Shown: one piece after another, positions 26,849 through 35,083 of the stretch
Position numbering within the stretch: position 1 is the first letter of the stretch
Layout: every line of letters begins with the position of its first letter
From: Candidatus Calditenuis fumarioli
Lineage (GTDB): Archaea; Thermoproteota; Nitrososphaeria_A; Caldarchaeales; Calditenuaceae
NCBI GenBank assembly: GCA_030059665.1
Contig: JANVYR010000002.1
Location: 1-61,285, forward strand
Reading direction: 5' to 3'
DNA: 61,285 nucleotides
Position numbers and translations under genes: made by a program
Notes under the pieces: model-generated
What the model saw: the letters and a program-made list of their open reading frames with translations, nothing else
What the model was told of the DNA's origin: nothing
The model's database searches: none

Positions 26849-27727
26849 TCATCCCTTCGCGCCCGTTCCGTCGGGTCTGGGCTCTATCGGCTCGAAGACG
26901 ACCTTCTTGCCCACCCTGACCTTGCGGACGAGACCGAGCTGGGTCAGCTGGTTGAGGTAGACGCTCTCGAGGGACCTGGCACGCCCCGTCTTCGCAGCGA
27001 CCTCCTCGGCCGCCGCCCTGCCCAGCTCCTGCAGCGCGTTGAGCGTCCTCCTGAGGGCCTCCGACAGCCTGGTCGCCCTCGGCATCAACAGAACGGGCTT
27101 CGCCTCCTCCCTCTCCCCGCGGATCCTGGACATCATCAGCTCCTTGTTGATCTCGACCAGCTCCTGCACCGCCCGCTCGATCCTGCTCACCAGACTCTCC
27201 ATGCTCTTCCTCAGCTCCTCGCCTATCGACTCGTTCAGGGTCAGCTTGCCGGTGAATTCGAGGGTCCTGGGCCGAGGCGGCCCCTCGACGTCCTTCTTGG
27301 CGAGGATGTACGCGTAGAGCGGCTTGAACCTCGTGTTGTCCTGCCGGAAGACGTTTCCGCACCTAACGCATCCCAGCAGCAGATCGGAGGCGTTGAAGGT
27401 CGACCCGCAAACCTTGCAGAGCATGCCAGTCTCTGTGCTGGCGATCATGGAGGACTTGCACTTCGGGCACACCTCCTTCACCTCCACGTCGAGGAACCCG
27501 CACCTAGGACAGGCCCTCACCACGTCGAGGAGCATTCGCTTCAGGATGCCGGCCTGGTGAAGCCGCTCGAGGATCTCCTCGGTCTGTCTGCCCTTCGTGC
27601 CGAAGGCCGCATCGGCATCAGGGTAGGATATCCCCGTCTCTGTCTGCGGGTCGAAAACCGGCTTGATGAACGTGATGCCAGCGGTGACGAGGTCCACAAG
27701 CCCCGATAGAGCCGCCTCGGCCTCCAA
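26849..27727 (-). CDS. Zinc-ribbon regulatory protein (TackOD1-like)
   Basis: A 292-residue protein. The middle (about 85-150) holds three Cys pairs (CPRCGFLDVEVKEVCPKC, MLCKVCGSTF, GCVRCGNVF), then FKPLYAYIL. A coiled-coil-prone region precedes a C-terminal winged-helix-like segment (RSLESVYLNQLTQLGLVRKVRVG). The zinc part resembles the Thaumarchaeal output domain (TackOD1) in Cys spacing; this is by eye. A membrane-bound relative with the same zinc layout is encoded at 43654 beside the pilus genes. A regulatory role is inferred. Confidence 0.6.
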   Translation of the reverse strand: MEAEAALSGLVDLVTAGITFIKPVFDPQTETGISYPDADAAFGTKGRQTEEILERLHQAGILKRMLLDVVRACPRCGFLDVEVKEVCPKCKSSMIASTETGMLCKVCGSTFNASDLLLGCVRCGNVFRQDNTRFKPLYAYILAKKDVEGPPRPRTLEFTGKLTLNESIGEELRKSMESLVSRIERAVQELVEINKELMMSRIRGEREEAKPVLLMPRATRLSEALRRTLNALQELGRAAAEEVAAKTGRARSLESVYLNQLTQLGLVRKVRVGKKVVFEPIEPRPDGTGAKG

Positions 27728-27837
27728 TTCCCGGGCCTCCGCTTCCTGTCCAAAATAAAACAGTGGCTAAGCGATGTTCGTCTCTTTTTTCCGAATCGGT
27801 ATAGAAATTAGCCGTTCCGATGTCAGTTCGGAAAACT

Positions 27838-29028
27838 TCAGGGACCCCTTGCCAAAGCCTCCATCGACCTCAGACGTCGGACCGCGTACGCCATGACGAT
27901 CAGGTACGCGAAGGTGCTGGCTATCGCTGCGGCGTACCCAAAGGCGTCCCATATCAGCCCCGAGAGGTAGGTGAGCACCGCGATCGCGAGGTTGTGCGAG
28001 AACTGCTGGAGTCCCCAGATCCTGCCCCTGACCGCTGCGGGGACCGAGGCCGAGGTCCGAGCGTCCACGAAGGGCTGGAGGAACACGGCCAGCCCTGAGC
28101 CCGCGATCAGCGCCGCAAAGATCCCCGCCTGAGTCGGTTGCGCCAACAGCAGCACCCCCGCTCCGGCCCTCAGCAGCAGCTCAACCACCACGAAGAGCGG
28201 CCAGTTCCTCCCCTCTATCAGCCTCCCGCCGAGGGGCACTAGGAGCGCGAACAGCGCCGACTCGACCGCGAACATGAAGGTCAGGTCCGACTCGCTGAGC
28301 CCGGCCACCTCGTCCGCGAGGAGAGGGAGGTAGATCGCGGTGAGGATCGTGACGTGTGCGAGGCTCAGGCTTCTGAGGAGCACCAGGGTCGGCACTGGCT
28401 CCGTCCTCGCAGCATCCATCCACCCCCTCAGCTCCTCCGATATGCCGGACCTCCTCCGCTCGCCGCGCGCCTCCCTCAGCCCGAGCCTCATGGCAGCGGT
28501 CAGCAGCAGGATGACCGATGTGCTCAGGAAGAGGGCCCTGTAACCGTGGTGTTCGGCGAGGTAGCCAGCGGCCAGGTAGCCCAGGACCGTAGCGGCGTTG
28601 AAGACCGCGAAGTATAGGCCGTAGAACCTTCCGTACTTCTCGGCGCTCGTCAGCTCGGCCATGTACGCGAAGACCGCGGGCCCCGCGATCGCCGTCGGCA
28701 GGAACGCCAGCGCCAGCGGCACCACCGTCTCGTACCAGGAGGTGGTGTAGGACATCAGCAGGTAGGCGAGGCTCATGACCAGCGGCGACAGGACCAGCAC
28801 CGCCCTCCTCCCGAGGAAGTCCGTCAGCAGCCCACCCACCGGTAGGAGTGCCAGCACAGAGACCCTCGAGGCGGCGAGGACCGCGCCGAGCTGCTCCGGC
28901 GTCGCGCCGACGGACCTCAGGTAGTAGGGCAGGAGGGGTTGGAGGCCGGTGGTGAGGCTGTTGCCGAGTCCGATGCTGAGGAGGTAGAGCGTCGCCTCGA
29001 GCCAGCGGCCGCCGGTCATCCGCCGCAA
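27838..29028 (-). CDS. Major facilitator superfamily transporter
   Basis: A 396-residue MFS permease with twelve hydrophobic segments; the motif A-like loop is GGLLTDFLGRRAVLVL after helix 2, and GGRLIEGRNWPLFVV is its counterpart in the second half. It is most like drug/sugar exporter branches, but the substrate is not predictable. The upstream 380 bp contain repeat copy A. Confidence 0.85.
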   Translation of the reverse strand: MRRMTGGRWLEATLYLLSIGLGNSLTTGLQPLLPYYLRSVGATPEQLGAVLAASRVSVLALLPVGGLLTDFLGRRAVLVLSPLVMSLAYLLMSYTTSWYETVVPLALAFLPTAIAGPAVFAYMAELTSAEKYGRFYGLYFAVFNAATVLGYLAAGYLAEHHGYRALFLSTSVILLLTAAMRLGLREARGERRRSGISEELRGWMDAARTEPVPTLVLLRSLSLAHVTILTAIYLPLLADEVAGLSESDLTFMFAVESALFALLVPLGGRLIEGRNWPLFVVVELLLRAGAGVLLLAQPTQAGIFAALIAGSGLAVFLQPFVDARTSASVPAAVRGRIWGLQQFSHNLAIAVLTYLSGLIWDAFGYAAAIASTFAYLIVMAYAVRRLRSMEALARGP

Positions 29029-29070
29029 CGTCCCAGCCCTGACTGAATCCGTGTCCGAAATCTCGGTATT

Positions 29071-29250
29071 TTTCGGTGATTTGAGGCACTGGTTAGACGT
29101 CCGTTCAAAGCGTGCGAGCCCGTGCCCTCGACGTGAAGTCGGAGTCTGTTATGGCCAATTCTCTCGTGTTGACTTGTCGGACCGGACTGAACAGCGCTCC
29201 CAATATAAACGGTTTAAATAATGATCTCCACTGGGTTTCCGTATTGCCAG
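29071..29250 (+). repeat. Dispersed noncoding repeat, copy A
   Basis: About 180 bp that align along their whole length with 51538-51722. Shared blocks in order: TTCGGTGATTTGAG, GTTCAAAGCGTGCGAGCCC, GTTATGGCCAATT, GTCGGACCG, then a TATA-like AT-rich block and TTTCCG/ATTGCCA at the end. By eye about 70 percent identical. No open frame. Lies upstream of the MFS gene. Confidence 0.8.
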
Positions 29251-29412
29251 TCATTTGGGATCCATGTTGGCAGAATGGAAAACATAGTTAAATAGAAGCT
29301 TTCGCAAAGGAGGGTCGGATCGGAAATGGACGGTCCCCGAGCTGGTCCTGATCCTGCTTAAGACGTTGGGGTTTTGTTAGTTGTGTGGAACTGTCCCAAA
29401 TTTATTCCAAAT
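29251..29412. other. Intergenic, no gene seen
   Basis: Between repeat copy A and the regulator stop. It holds a tandem CCAAATTTAT(T) pair at about 29396-29415 that may act in 3' end formation of the regulator transcript on the minus strand. No gene seen. Confidence 0.35.
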
Positions 29413-30579
29413 TTATGTTGATGTTTTCTGCAAAGTTAGAATCTCCTTCATAAGGGGTGTAGTGTCCTTCTGAGCCCATGCATTGCCCTCGAACAGTTCG
29501 GTGGTGATCAAATAGTAACTTGCTTCGCTCAACACCAAAAGCTGCCCCTCCAAATCTCCGACGTTTCCGAGTTTCTGGGCGATTGCCGACGTGTCGGACG
29601 TGGGCGTGAAGTGCATCGCCACGGAGCCGTCATCAAGCACGTTGTACGACTGGCATGAGGCCGGCGGCTTCGCGAGTTCCCTGACCAGCGCGCGGAGTTC
29701 GTACTGATTCTTGATGGGCTCCAGCAGCATCCAGAACCTTCCCGCACCTCTCTCGATCGTCTGCGTTGGCACGTAGCTCACCATCCACCCTGCCACGAGC
29801 CCCTTCCGGACCACGTGCTCGTTGAAGTGGTACGACAGGACGCGGGGGTGCGCGCCCAGCTCGCTGGCCATCTCGGTGAAGTCCTTTAGCGCGTCGAACT
29901 GGAGCTGCTGCAGTATCTTCAGGTCGAGCGAGTCGACGATGTACTGCGCCCTCTCCGCCTCGTCTATCTCGTTGACCATCACTTGATCGAACTCGTCCTC
30001 GCCGTCGATTAGCTGTCGATCAGACCACTTGCCGTTCTCGAAGTCGAAGTACCTGTAGGAGGCATTCGGATGTCCGTAGGCCTTGACCTTCCTGAACCAG
30101 TAGTCCTCCAGGACTCCGATGTCGGTGAGCTCCTCGAAAATTCTAAGGTAATCCCTCTCAAACCTGTACGGAGGGGTCACGATCACGACGTAGTCGTTCC
30201 TCATCAGGACCTTCCCCCAGTACATCAGGTACGTGTTCTCGCCGAGCCAGCCCAGAACCTCCTTCGCCCTGTCGGCGAATCGCTTCGTGAAGCGCAGGTA
30301 CCCGAAGTAACGCGTGAGGCCGAGCTTGTAGTAGTTCGGGAGCATCCTGATCACGAATCCGTACCTCGGAAGGATCTTCAGCAGCCTGACGCGTACCGTC
30401 TCACGAGGGACGCCTGTCTGCCGCGCGATCAGCGAGATGTTCCTAGGTCCGAACTTCTTGACGGCGTCCAAAATGTGGGAGATCTCCTCTTGCAGGTTAA
30501 CGTTCCTCCTCGTCCTTCCCATCTGATCAATCAGTTTGGTCACCTGATCAATCGTCATTTCTCGTGGAGAACAAATCAT
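29413..30579 (-). CDS. Double winged-helix transcription regulator
   Basis: A 388-residue protein with two HTH segments: residues about 30-75 (EEISHILDAVKKFGPRNISLIARQTGVPRETVRVRLL) and about 215-265 (DLKILQQLQFDALKDFTEMASELGAHPRVLSYHF), each followed by an alpha/beta ligand-domain-like stretch. The layout recalls archaeal Lrp-like/two-wHTH regulators. It is divergent from the CBS-pilin operon, with paired TGTCAATC sites in the shared region, so it probably controls the pilus-like locus. That target is inference. Confidence 0.65.
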   Translation of the reverse strand: MICSPREMTIDQVTKLIDQMGRTRRNVNLQEEISHILDAVKKFGPRNISLIARQTGVPRETVRVRLLKILPRYGFVIRMLPNYYKLGLTRYFGYLRFTKRFADRAKEVLGWLGENTYLMYWGKVLMRNDYVVIVTPPYRFERDYLRIFEELTDIGVLEDYWFRKVKAYGHPNASYRYFDFENGKWSDRQLIDGEDEFDQVMVNEIDEAERAQYIVDSLDLKILQQLQFDALKDFTEMASELGAHPRVLSYHFNEHVVRKGLVAGWMVSYVPTQTIERGAGRFWMLLEPIKNQYELRALVRELAKPPASCQSYNVLDDGSVAMHFTPTSDTSAIAQKLGNVGDLEGQLLVLSEASYYLITTELFEGNAWAQKDTTPLMKEILTLQKTST

Positions 30580-30607
30580 GAAGCCTCTATTTATATTTAT
30601 TTTGATC

Positions 30608-30658
30608 TGTCAATCGCTGTTAACGATAGGTATAAATTTAGATTCTATTTTGTCAATC
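30608..30658 (+). promoter_or_regulatory. TATA box between two TGTCAATC direct repeats
   Basis: TATAAATTTA (30631-30640) is flanked by identical TGTCAATC sites at 30608-30615 and 30651-30658, 43 bp apart (about four helical turns). The TATA box lies about 25-30 bp before the TTG at 30664. The repeats are plausible operators for the divergent double-HTH regulator. Confidence 0.45.
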
Positions 30659-30663
30659 ACGAG

Positions 30664-31533
30664 TTGGGATCGGTTACCGATTCGGAAAAGTCGGTCGCTC
30701 TCCCTTCAGATGGAGAGCAGGACCGAGGATGGACCTTCTCTCCTTTGGTCTTCGTCAGTCCTCACCGGACTTTGATGGAGCTCTCGCTCTTCGCGGCCGG
30801 GCTCGGGGTGTGTCACGTTCCTGTCATCGATGAGAGGTCTCACGTGATGGGGGTCGTCACACCGTATGAACTGCTGAACGTGATCGAGCGAAACCAGTCC
30901 GACTTCATCCGATCGTTGATGTCAATGAGGGTCAGCGACGTTGTTCACCCAGTACCATTGATGAGCGTGGAGGACGAGATCGACGAGGTGGTACGGGCCG
31001 TGCTGGACGACCAGTGCAGGTGTGCCATCCTGATCGACTCCGCAGGTCAGCCGGTGGCCGTCGTATCCGGCTATGACGCTCTGAGGTTAACTCTCAGCAT
31101 AGATGAGCTGTCCCGGATCATGGCGGACACACCGATCAGCGCCCTCTCGGGTAAGGTGAAGGTCTTACCGTTCGAGACCACCGTCAGGCAAGCTGTGACC
31201 GCGCTCGTGGCGAACAAAGGCGAGGCCATGGTCATCGAGCAGACCGACTTCGCGGTCACCTCAAGTTCCCTCGTCGCCGCGCTCCTGTCGCCTAAAGACC
31301 TGTTGAGGTCCGTCAGGAGGTCGGATGAGGTCCTGGACAGCTACCTCGTCTACGAGAACGAGGCGTTGGTGAAGATGCCCGTTATGGGCGGTGACAAATC
31401 GCTGAAGGAAGCGATCAGGTTCGTCTCGGATGCGAAGGTCGAGGTCCTCCGCCTCGACAACGGCGGCTTCGTCACCCTCGGTTCCGTTATCAGGTTCGTC
31501 CAGGACCGGTTGAGGGGCCTCAGGAGCGCATAG
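30664..31533 (+). CDS. CBS-domain protein of the pilus-like locus
   Basis: A protein with at least three, perhaps four, CBS motifs (VFVSPHRTLMELSLFAAGLG...VPVIDERSHVMGVVTPYELL; DVVHPVPLMSVEDEIDEVVRAVL...AILIDSAGQPVAVVSGYDAL; LPFETTVRQAVTALV; KMPVMGGDKSLKEAIRFV). CBS pairs usually sense adenosine nucleotides. TTG at 30664 is favoured because it follows the TATA box by about 25 bp; TTG 30745 and ATG 30775 are alternatives, though 30775 would cut the first CBS motif. It is followed by a pilin-like gene after 22 bp. Confidence 0.7.
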   Translation: MGSVTDSEKSVALPSDGEQDRGWTFSPLVFVSPHRTLMELSLFAAGLGVCHVPVIDERSHVMGVVTPYELLNVIERNQSDFIRSLMSMRVSDVVHPVPLMSVEDEIDEVVRAVLDDQCRCAILIDSAGQPVAVVSGYDALRLTLSIDELSRIMADTPISALSGKVKVLPFETTVRQAVTALVANKGEAMVIEQTDFAVTSSSLVAALLSPKDLLRSVRRSDEVLDSYLVYENEALVKMPVMGGDKSLKEAIRFVSDAKVEVLRLDNGGFVTLGSVIRFVQDRLRGLRSA

Positions 31534-31555
31534 AAGCTTCACGGGGGGTGGAGGG

Positions 31556-32059
31556 GTGGGAGCTCGGGCGCCTAAGACCAGAACTGGTGTGAGCCCCGTC
31601 GTAGCCGAGGGGCTGTTGACCTCTGTGGCAGTGGCGATCGGAATTGTCCTCATGCTCGTCAGCCACGCATGGACGGTCTCATCCAGTGTGAGATCGCTCG
31701 ACCAGACCAACAAGGAGATCGCCCAGCAATGGAGCATGCTTGTTGTGGAGCATGCGGTCCTCACGGACGATGGGACCAGGGCGCTCGTCTGGATCTCAAA
31801 CCCCGGGAGATACGAGCTTGTGTTGCTTCGCTGCGTCGTTTACCCGAAGGGGTCTCCTCCCCCCGCCGGTGGCTTCAGGGAGGTGGGCCGCGTTCCCCCT
31901 GCTATGGTGCAGGTGAGGTTGCTCACGTGTCCCGTTCACGGTCGGGGGTCGTCCTACGTCGTAGAGGTCTTCGCCCTCCCCACCCACCTCTACATGCCGG
32001 ATAATCCGGTCGCGAACGCGCAGTACGGCGTCACGATTAGGTATGACCTCAAAGGTTGA
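31556..32059 (+). CDS. Pilin-like protein with class III signal peptide
   Basis: A 167-residue protein with basic leader MGARAPKTRTG, a predicted prepilin peptidase site G-VSPVV, and a hydrophobic helix (TSVAVAIGIVLMLVSHAW), then a beta-rich extracellular part. The helix closely resembles that of the 412-residue protein at 38878 (VAIGILLMAVSFNW), so the two are paralogues. The GTG start follows GGGGGGTGGAG. Its stop overlaps the next gene by 17 bp. Confidence 0.7.
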   Translation: MGARAPKTRTGVSPVVAEGLLTSVAVAIGIVLMLVSHAWTVSSSVRSLDQTNKEIAQQWSMLVVEHAVLTDDGTRALVWISNPGRYELVLLRCVVYPKGSPPPAGGFREVGRVPPAMVQVRLLTCPVHGRGSSYVVEVFALPTHLYMPDNPVANAQYGVTIRYDLKG

Positions 32060-33203
32060 TCGTGGGATCTCGTCGGCCGTCTCGGCCCTCTTCATGGTGG
32101 TTATCATATTCGCGGCATTCATTCCGGCGCTTCTGGTGACGCAGTCGCTTTACTCCCTCCTCTCCAATGAGGTGAACTCGAGGCGCTACTTCGAGACGGA
32201 CAGGTTCTCGGAGAGGCTGGAAGTGGTCGTTACACAGCTCGGAGATGAACCGCTTCTTAAGGTGGTGAACAAGGGACCGATCTCCGTTACGGTCGTGCGG
32301 GTGTGGGCGTATGACGTCAGAACGGGAGCCACCCTTCCGCCCGACGGCCCTTGCGTCGTAGTTCCCACTACGCTCAACCCGGGAGGCGAGACGCTGGTGA
32401 ATGTAGCTCCCTGCGTCCAGGGCTTCACGGGATACGTGATGTTCGAGGTCGTGACCGAGAGGGGCAGGGAGTTCGCTTCAGACATCGTCAGCCTGCGCCG
32501 AGGCAGGCTATCGTCATCGGCTTATCCGTACACCCTGACGGTGAGCATCATCGACATGCGAAGGGGACGTACGTACATGGTGGAGGTCGAGCCCCTGGAC
32601 TTCGGTGAGGTCTCCCCGAGGAGGTTCACCCATAAGGCCACGGCCTCCAACGAGAACGTCACCGTTGCCTTCGGTACGACTGCAGGCACCTTCAGGGTGA
32701 CGCTCTACGAGAACGGTCGTCCTGTAGACCTCGGCGACCTCAACCCGCAGAACGTCACGGTGCCCGATTACACCGCGGTGATCTTCGATCTCGGTCGTCA
32801 GACCTTCACGTCAGTCGAATTGGCGGTCATCATAATGGCGCCGCCGAGGGTTGTGGTGGGAGGCAACCCGAATAGGGAACCCGTCACTGTCATAGCGGAC
32901 GTCTACGTACGGCTTCCGGCCAACGCGCAGGAGCAGGTCGTGATAACCCGGGTGCCCGATGACCTGTTAAGGGTGACCGGGGGCGGTATCCTCGGAGGAT
33001 GCACCGTCCTCACCGGCATGACTCTCAACCCTGGTCAACCTTCCCAGATAGGTTCCTGCTCCGTGACCGTGGTCTCGGGCAACGACGTCACGCTTACGGT
33101 CCCCGCAGGGGTGATAATCGGTGAGGGGGAGAGCTCCGGTCTCCAGTACACCAACAGCGAGGCGACCTTCACCATCAGGGTATCGGGCCGTTCCGACAGG
33201 TGA
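32043..33203 (+). CDS. Surface protein with class III signal peptide
   Basis: A 386-residue protein: MTSKVDRG-ISSAV leader and cleavage site, hydrophobic helix (SALFMVVIIFAAFIPALLV), the NEVNSRRYFETDRFSERLEVVV segment, then a long beta-strand-rich ectodomain. The N-terminal layout matches the 466-residue protein at 35084 (AIGILIFFAVIIPTWLY...DEVNRRLIFEAEKLRERVQV), so they are paralogues. It completes a CBS-pilin-ectodomain operon and faces the ATPase gene 24 bp away. Confidence 0.68.
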   Translation: MTSKVDRGISSAVSALFMVVIIFAAFIPALLVTQSLYSLLSNEVNSRRYFETDRFSERLEVVVTQLGDEPLLKVVNKGPISVTVVRVWAYDVRTGATLPPDGPCVVVPTTLNPGGETLVNVAPCVQGFTGYVMFEVVTERGREFASDIVSLRRGRLSSSAYPYTLTVSIIDMRRGRTYMVEVEPLDFGEVSPRRFTHKATASNENVTVAFGTTAGTFRVTLYENGRPVDLGDLNPQNVTVPDYTAVIFDLGRQTFTSVELAVIIMAPPRVVVGGNPNREPVTVIADVYVRLPANAQEQVVITRVPDDLLRVTGGGILGGCTVLTGMTLNPGQPSQIGSCSVTVVSGNDVTLTVPAGVIIGEGESSGLQYTNSEATFTIRVSGRSDR

Positions 33204-33226
33204 CCGATGCCTCGCTTGCCCAGCCT

Positions 33227-35005
33227 TCAGGCAGCCCTCATCTTCAGCTTGATGATGCCGCCCTGCTGGAGCTCTATGTCCCCGCTCCTCAGCAGAGAGT
33301 TGATCGAGTCCCAGAAGGCCCTCTCGTCGAGCTGAGAGGTCTGCATCAGCGTCTTCAGGTCTGACTTCCCTCCGAGCCTCTGGAGCACCTCCACAAGCCT
33401 CTTGGGGCCCGTCAGCTCCCTCTCGACGCTGACCAGCGTCTCCAGCTCGGCCACCGCCTGCGCTAGAACCGTTTCGGGCTTCTCGTAGAACTGCAGCACG
33501 ATGCGGTTCACGTCCTCGGGCCTCGTTATCCCGCGTCTGACCATCCAGTCCAGAAGCATCCTCCTCTTCTCCAGCTCGGTAAGCAGCTCGTCCACCGTCT
33601 TCACGAGCCTCGCGCCCAGTCTCTTCAGCAGCGCGCTCTCCTTCAGGTAGCTCTTAAAACCGTCGGTTCTGGGGTCCCACTCGCCTACGAGCTGGTAGCT
33701 GTCGAAGTCCACGACCTCCCACATGAACCGCACCCTCCTAGCGGGAACGTTGAACTGCTCGAGGTACCTGACCATCACCCTCTCCACGTAGATGACGCAG
33801 TTCATCAGCGGTATGAAGGACGGTGCTATGTTCATCGGAGGCGAGGTCAGGCGCTTGATCGCGGTGTCGAGGCTCTCGGCGTGCATCGTCGATAAACCTC
33901 CGTGACCGGTCGCCATGGCCTGGAAGAGCACGTATGCCTCCTCACCCCTCACCTCTCCCACGATCAGGTAGTCGGGCCTGTACCTCAGGCTGGTCCTCAC
34001 CAGGTCGTACAGGGTTATCCTCCCCCTCTCGGACGACCCCAAGCCGTAGCTCTCCCTGGTGACGAACCTCACCCAGTTCTCCCTCGGGATGTTGATCTCC
34101 GGGGTCTCCTCGCAGGTGACGATCTTGTACAGGGGTTTGATGAACGTGGTCAGGGCGTTCAGGATCGTGGTCTTGCCGCTTCCCGTCGCACCCAGCACCA
34201 TTATGCTGGCCTTGTTCTCGATCAGCAACCACAGGTACGCGGCGAGCAGGCTGTTGATCACGTTGGCCTGTATCAGCTCGGTGATCGTGAAGGGCCTCTC
34301 CCTGAACTTCCTCACCGTGAAGGTGCTGCCCCTGGGTGAGACCTCCTCCCTGAAGGTCGCCGCGAGCCGGTGCTTCCCGTAGATCATGGCGTCGACGATC
34401 GGGAAAGCTGAGGAGATGTGCTTGTTCGCCTTGTGGACCAGGTGTATGATGTAGTCGTCGAGGGCCTTCCTTGTTGTGAAGACGATGTTGGTGGGTATGC
34501 TCTCGAAGTCCCTGTGGTAGACGTAGACCGGCACGTTGACCCCGTTGCAGGATATGTCCTCGATCCTGTGGTCCTCGAAGATGATGTTCAGAGGCCCGAA
34601 GCCCATCATGTCCCGCTCGATGTAGTACTGGAGCTTCGCCATCAGCTCGGGTCTGTTGACGTCGACTCCCAGGCCTTTCCCGTACTTCTTCAGGACCTTC
34701 GCGGCTCCCTGAAGTACCGCCTTCCTCACCTCCTCTAGGTCCTCGAACTTCGGGAAGTCCAGCTCCTTCGTCAGGATGTCCTTCACCTTCTCGACGATCT
34801 CCTTCTCCTTGCTGTTGAGCGGCACCTCGCTGCAGAAGTACGTGGGTTCTACGAACCTTCCCGGCGGCGACGCTATTATCACCTCCGCGAGGCCCTCCCT
34901 GATCTGATACCTGGAGAGTATGTCGTAGTCGTAGGGTACAGGTTTCACCTCGATGCCCTCCCAGGAATCAACGACCTTTTGGGCATCGGGCTTCTTCTCA
35001 CTCAT
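33227..35005 (-). CDS. Type II/IV secretion ATPase (GspE/TadA-like)
   Basis: Hexameric assembly ATPase for type IV pilus-like structures, 592 residues. An archaeal N-terminal domain precedes the catalytic core: Walker A LGATGSGKTTIL, Asp box around VTCEETPEI, Walker B-type YLIVGEVRGEEA and the His box GHGGLSTMHAES. The C-terminal ~180 residues contain a winged-helix-like end. A second ATG 18 bp inside the open frame (35005) is chosen because GGAGGTGGGAGC lies just before it. Last gene of the minus operon starting at 40116. Confidence 0.93.
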   Translation of the reverse strand: MSEKKPDAQKVVDSWEGIEVKPVPYDYDILSRYQIREGLAEVIIASPPGRFVEPTYFCSEVPLNSKEKEIVEKVKDILTKELDFPKFEDLEEVRKAVLQGAAKVLKKYGKGLGVDVNRPELMAKLQYYIERDMMGFGPLNIIFEDHRIEDISCNGVNVPVYVYHRDFESIPTNIVFTTRKALDDYIIHLVHKANKHISSAFPIVDAMIYGKHRLAATFREEVSPRGSTFTVRKFRERPFTITELIQANVINSLLAAYLWLLIENKASIMVLGATGSGKTTILNALTTFIKPLYKIVTCEETPEINIPRENWVRFVTRESYGLGSSERGRITLYDLVRTSLRYRPDYLIVGEVRGEEAYVLFQAMATGHGGLSTMHAESLDTAIKRLTSPPMNIAPSFIPLMNCVIYVERVMVRYLEQFNVPARRVRFMWEVVDFDSYQLVGEWDPRTDGFKSYLKESALLKRLGARLVKTVDELLTELEKRRMLLDWMVRRGITRPEDVNRIVLQFYEKPETVLAQAVAELETLVSVERELTGPKRLVEVLQRLGGKSDLKTLMQTSQLDERAFWDSINSLLRSGDIELQQGGIIKLKMRAA

Positions 35006-35083
35006 CCTGCTCCCACCTCCCACAATCCATTATAAATTTTTGCAAGCACGATGTTTCTTGAGCAACGAACGCGGACAAGGAGG

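Noticed and set aside
30070..30663. N-terminal extension of the CBS protein
   Set aside because: It overlaps the regulator gene on the other strand and has no domain; the TATA box at 30631 argues for a start after it.
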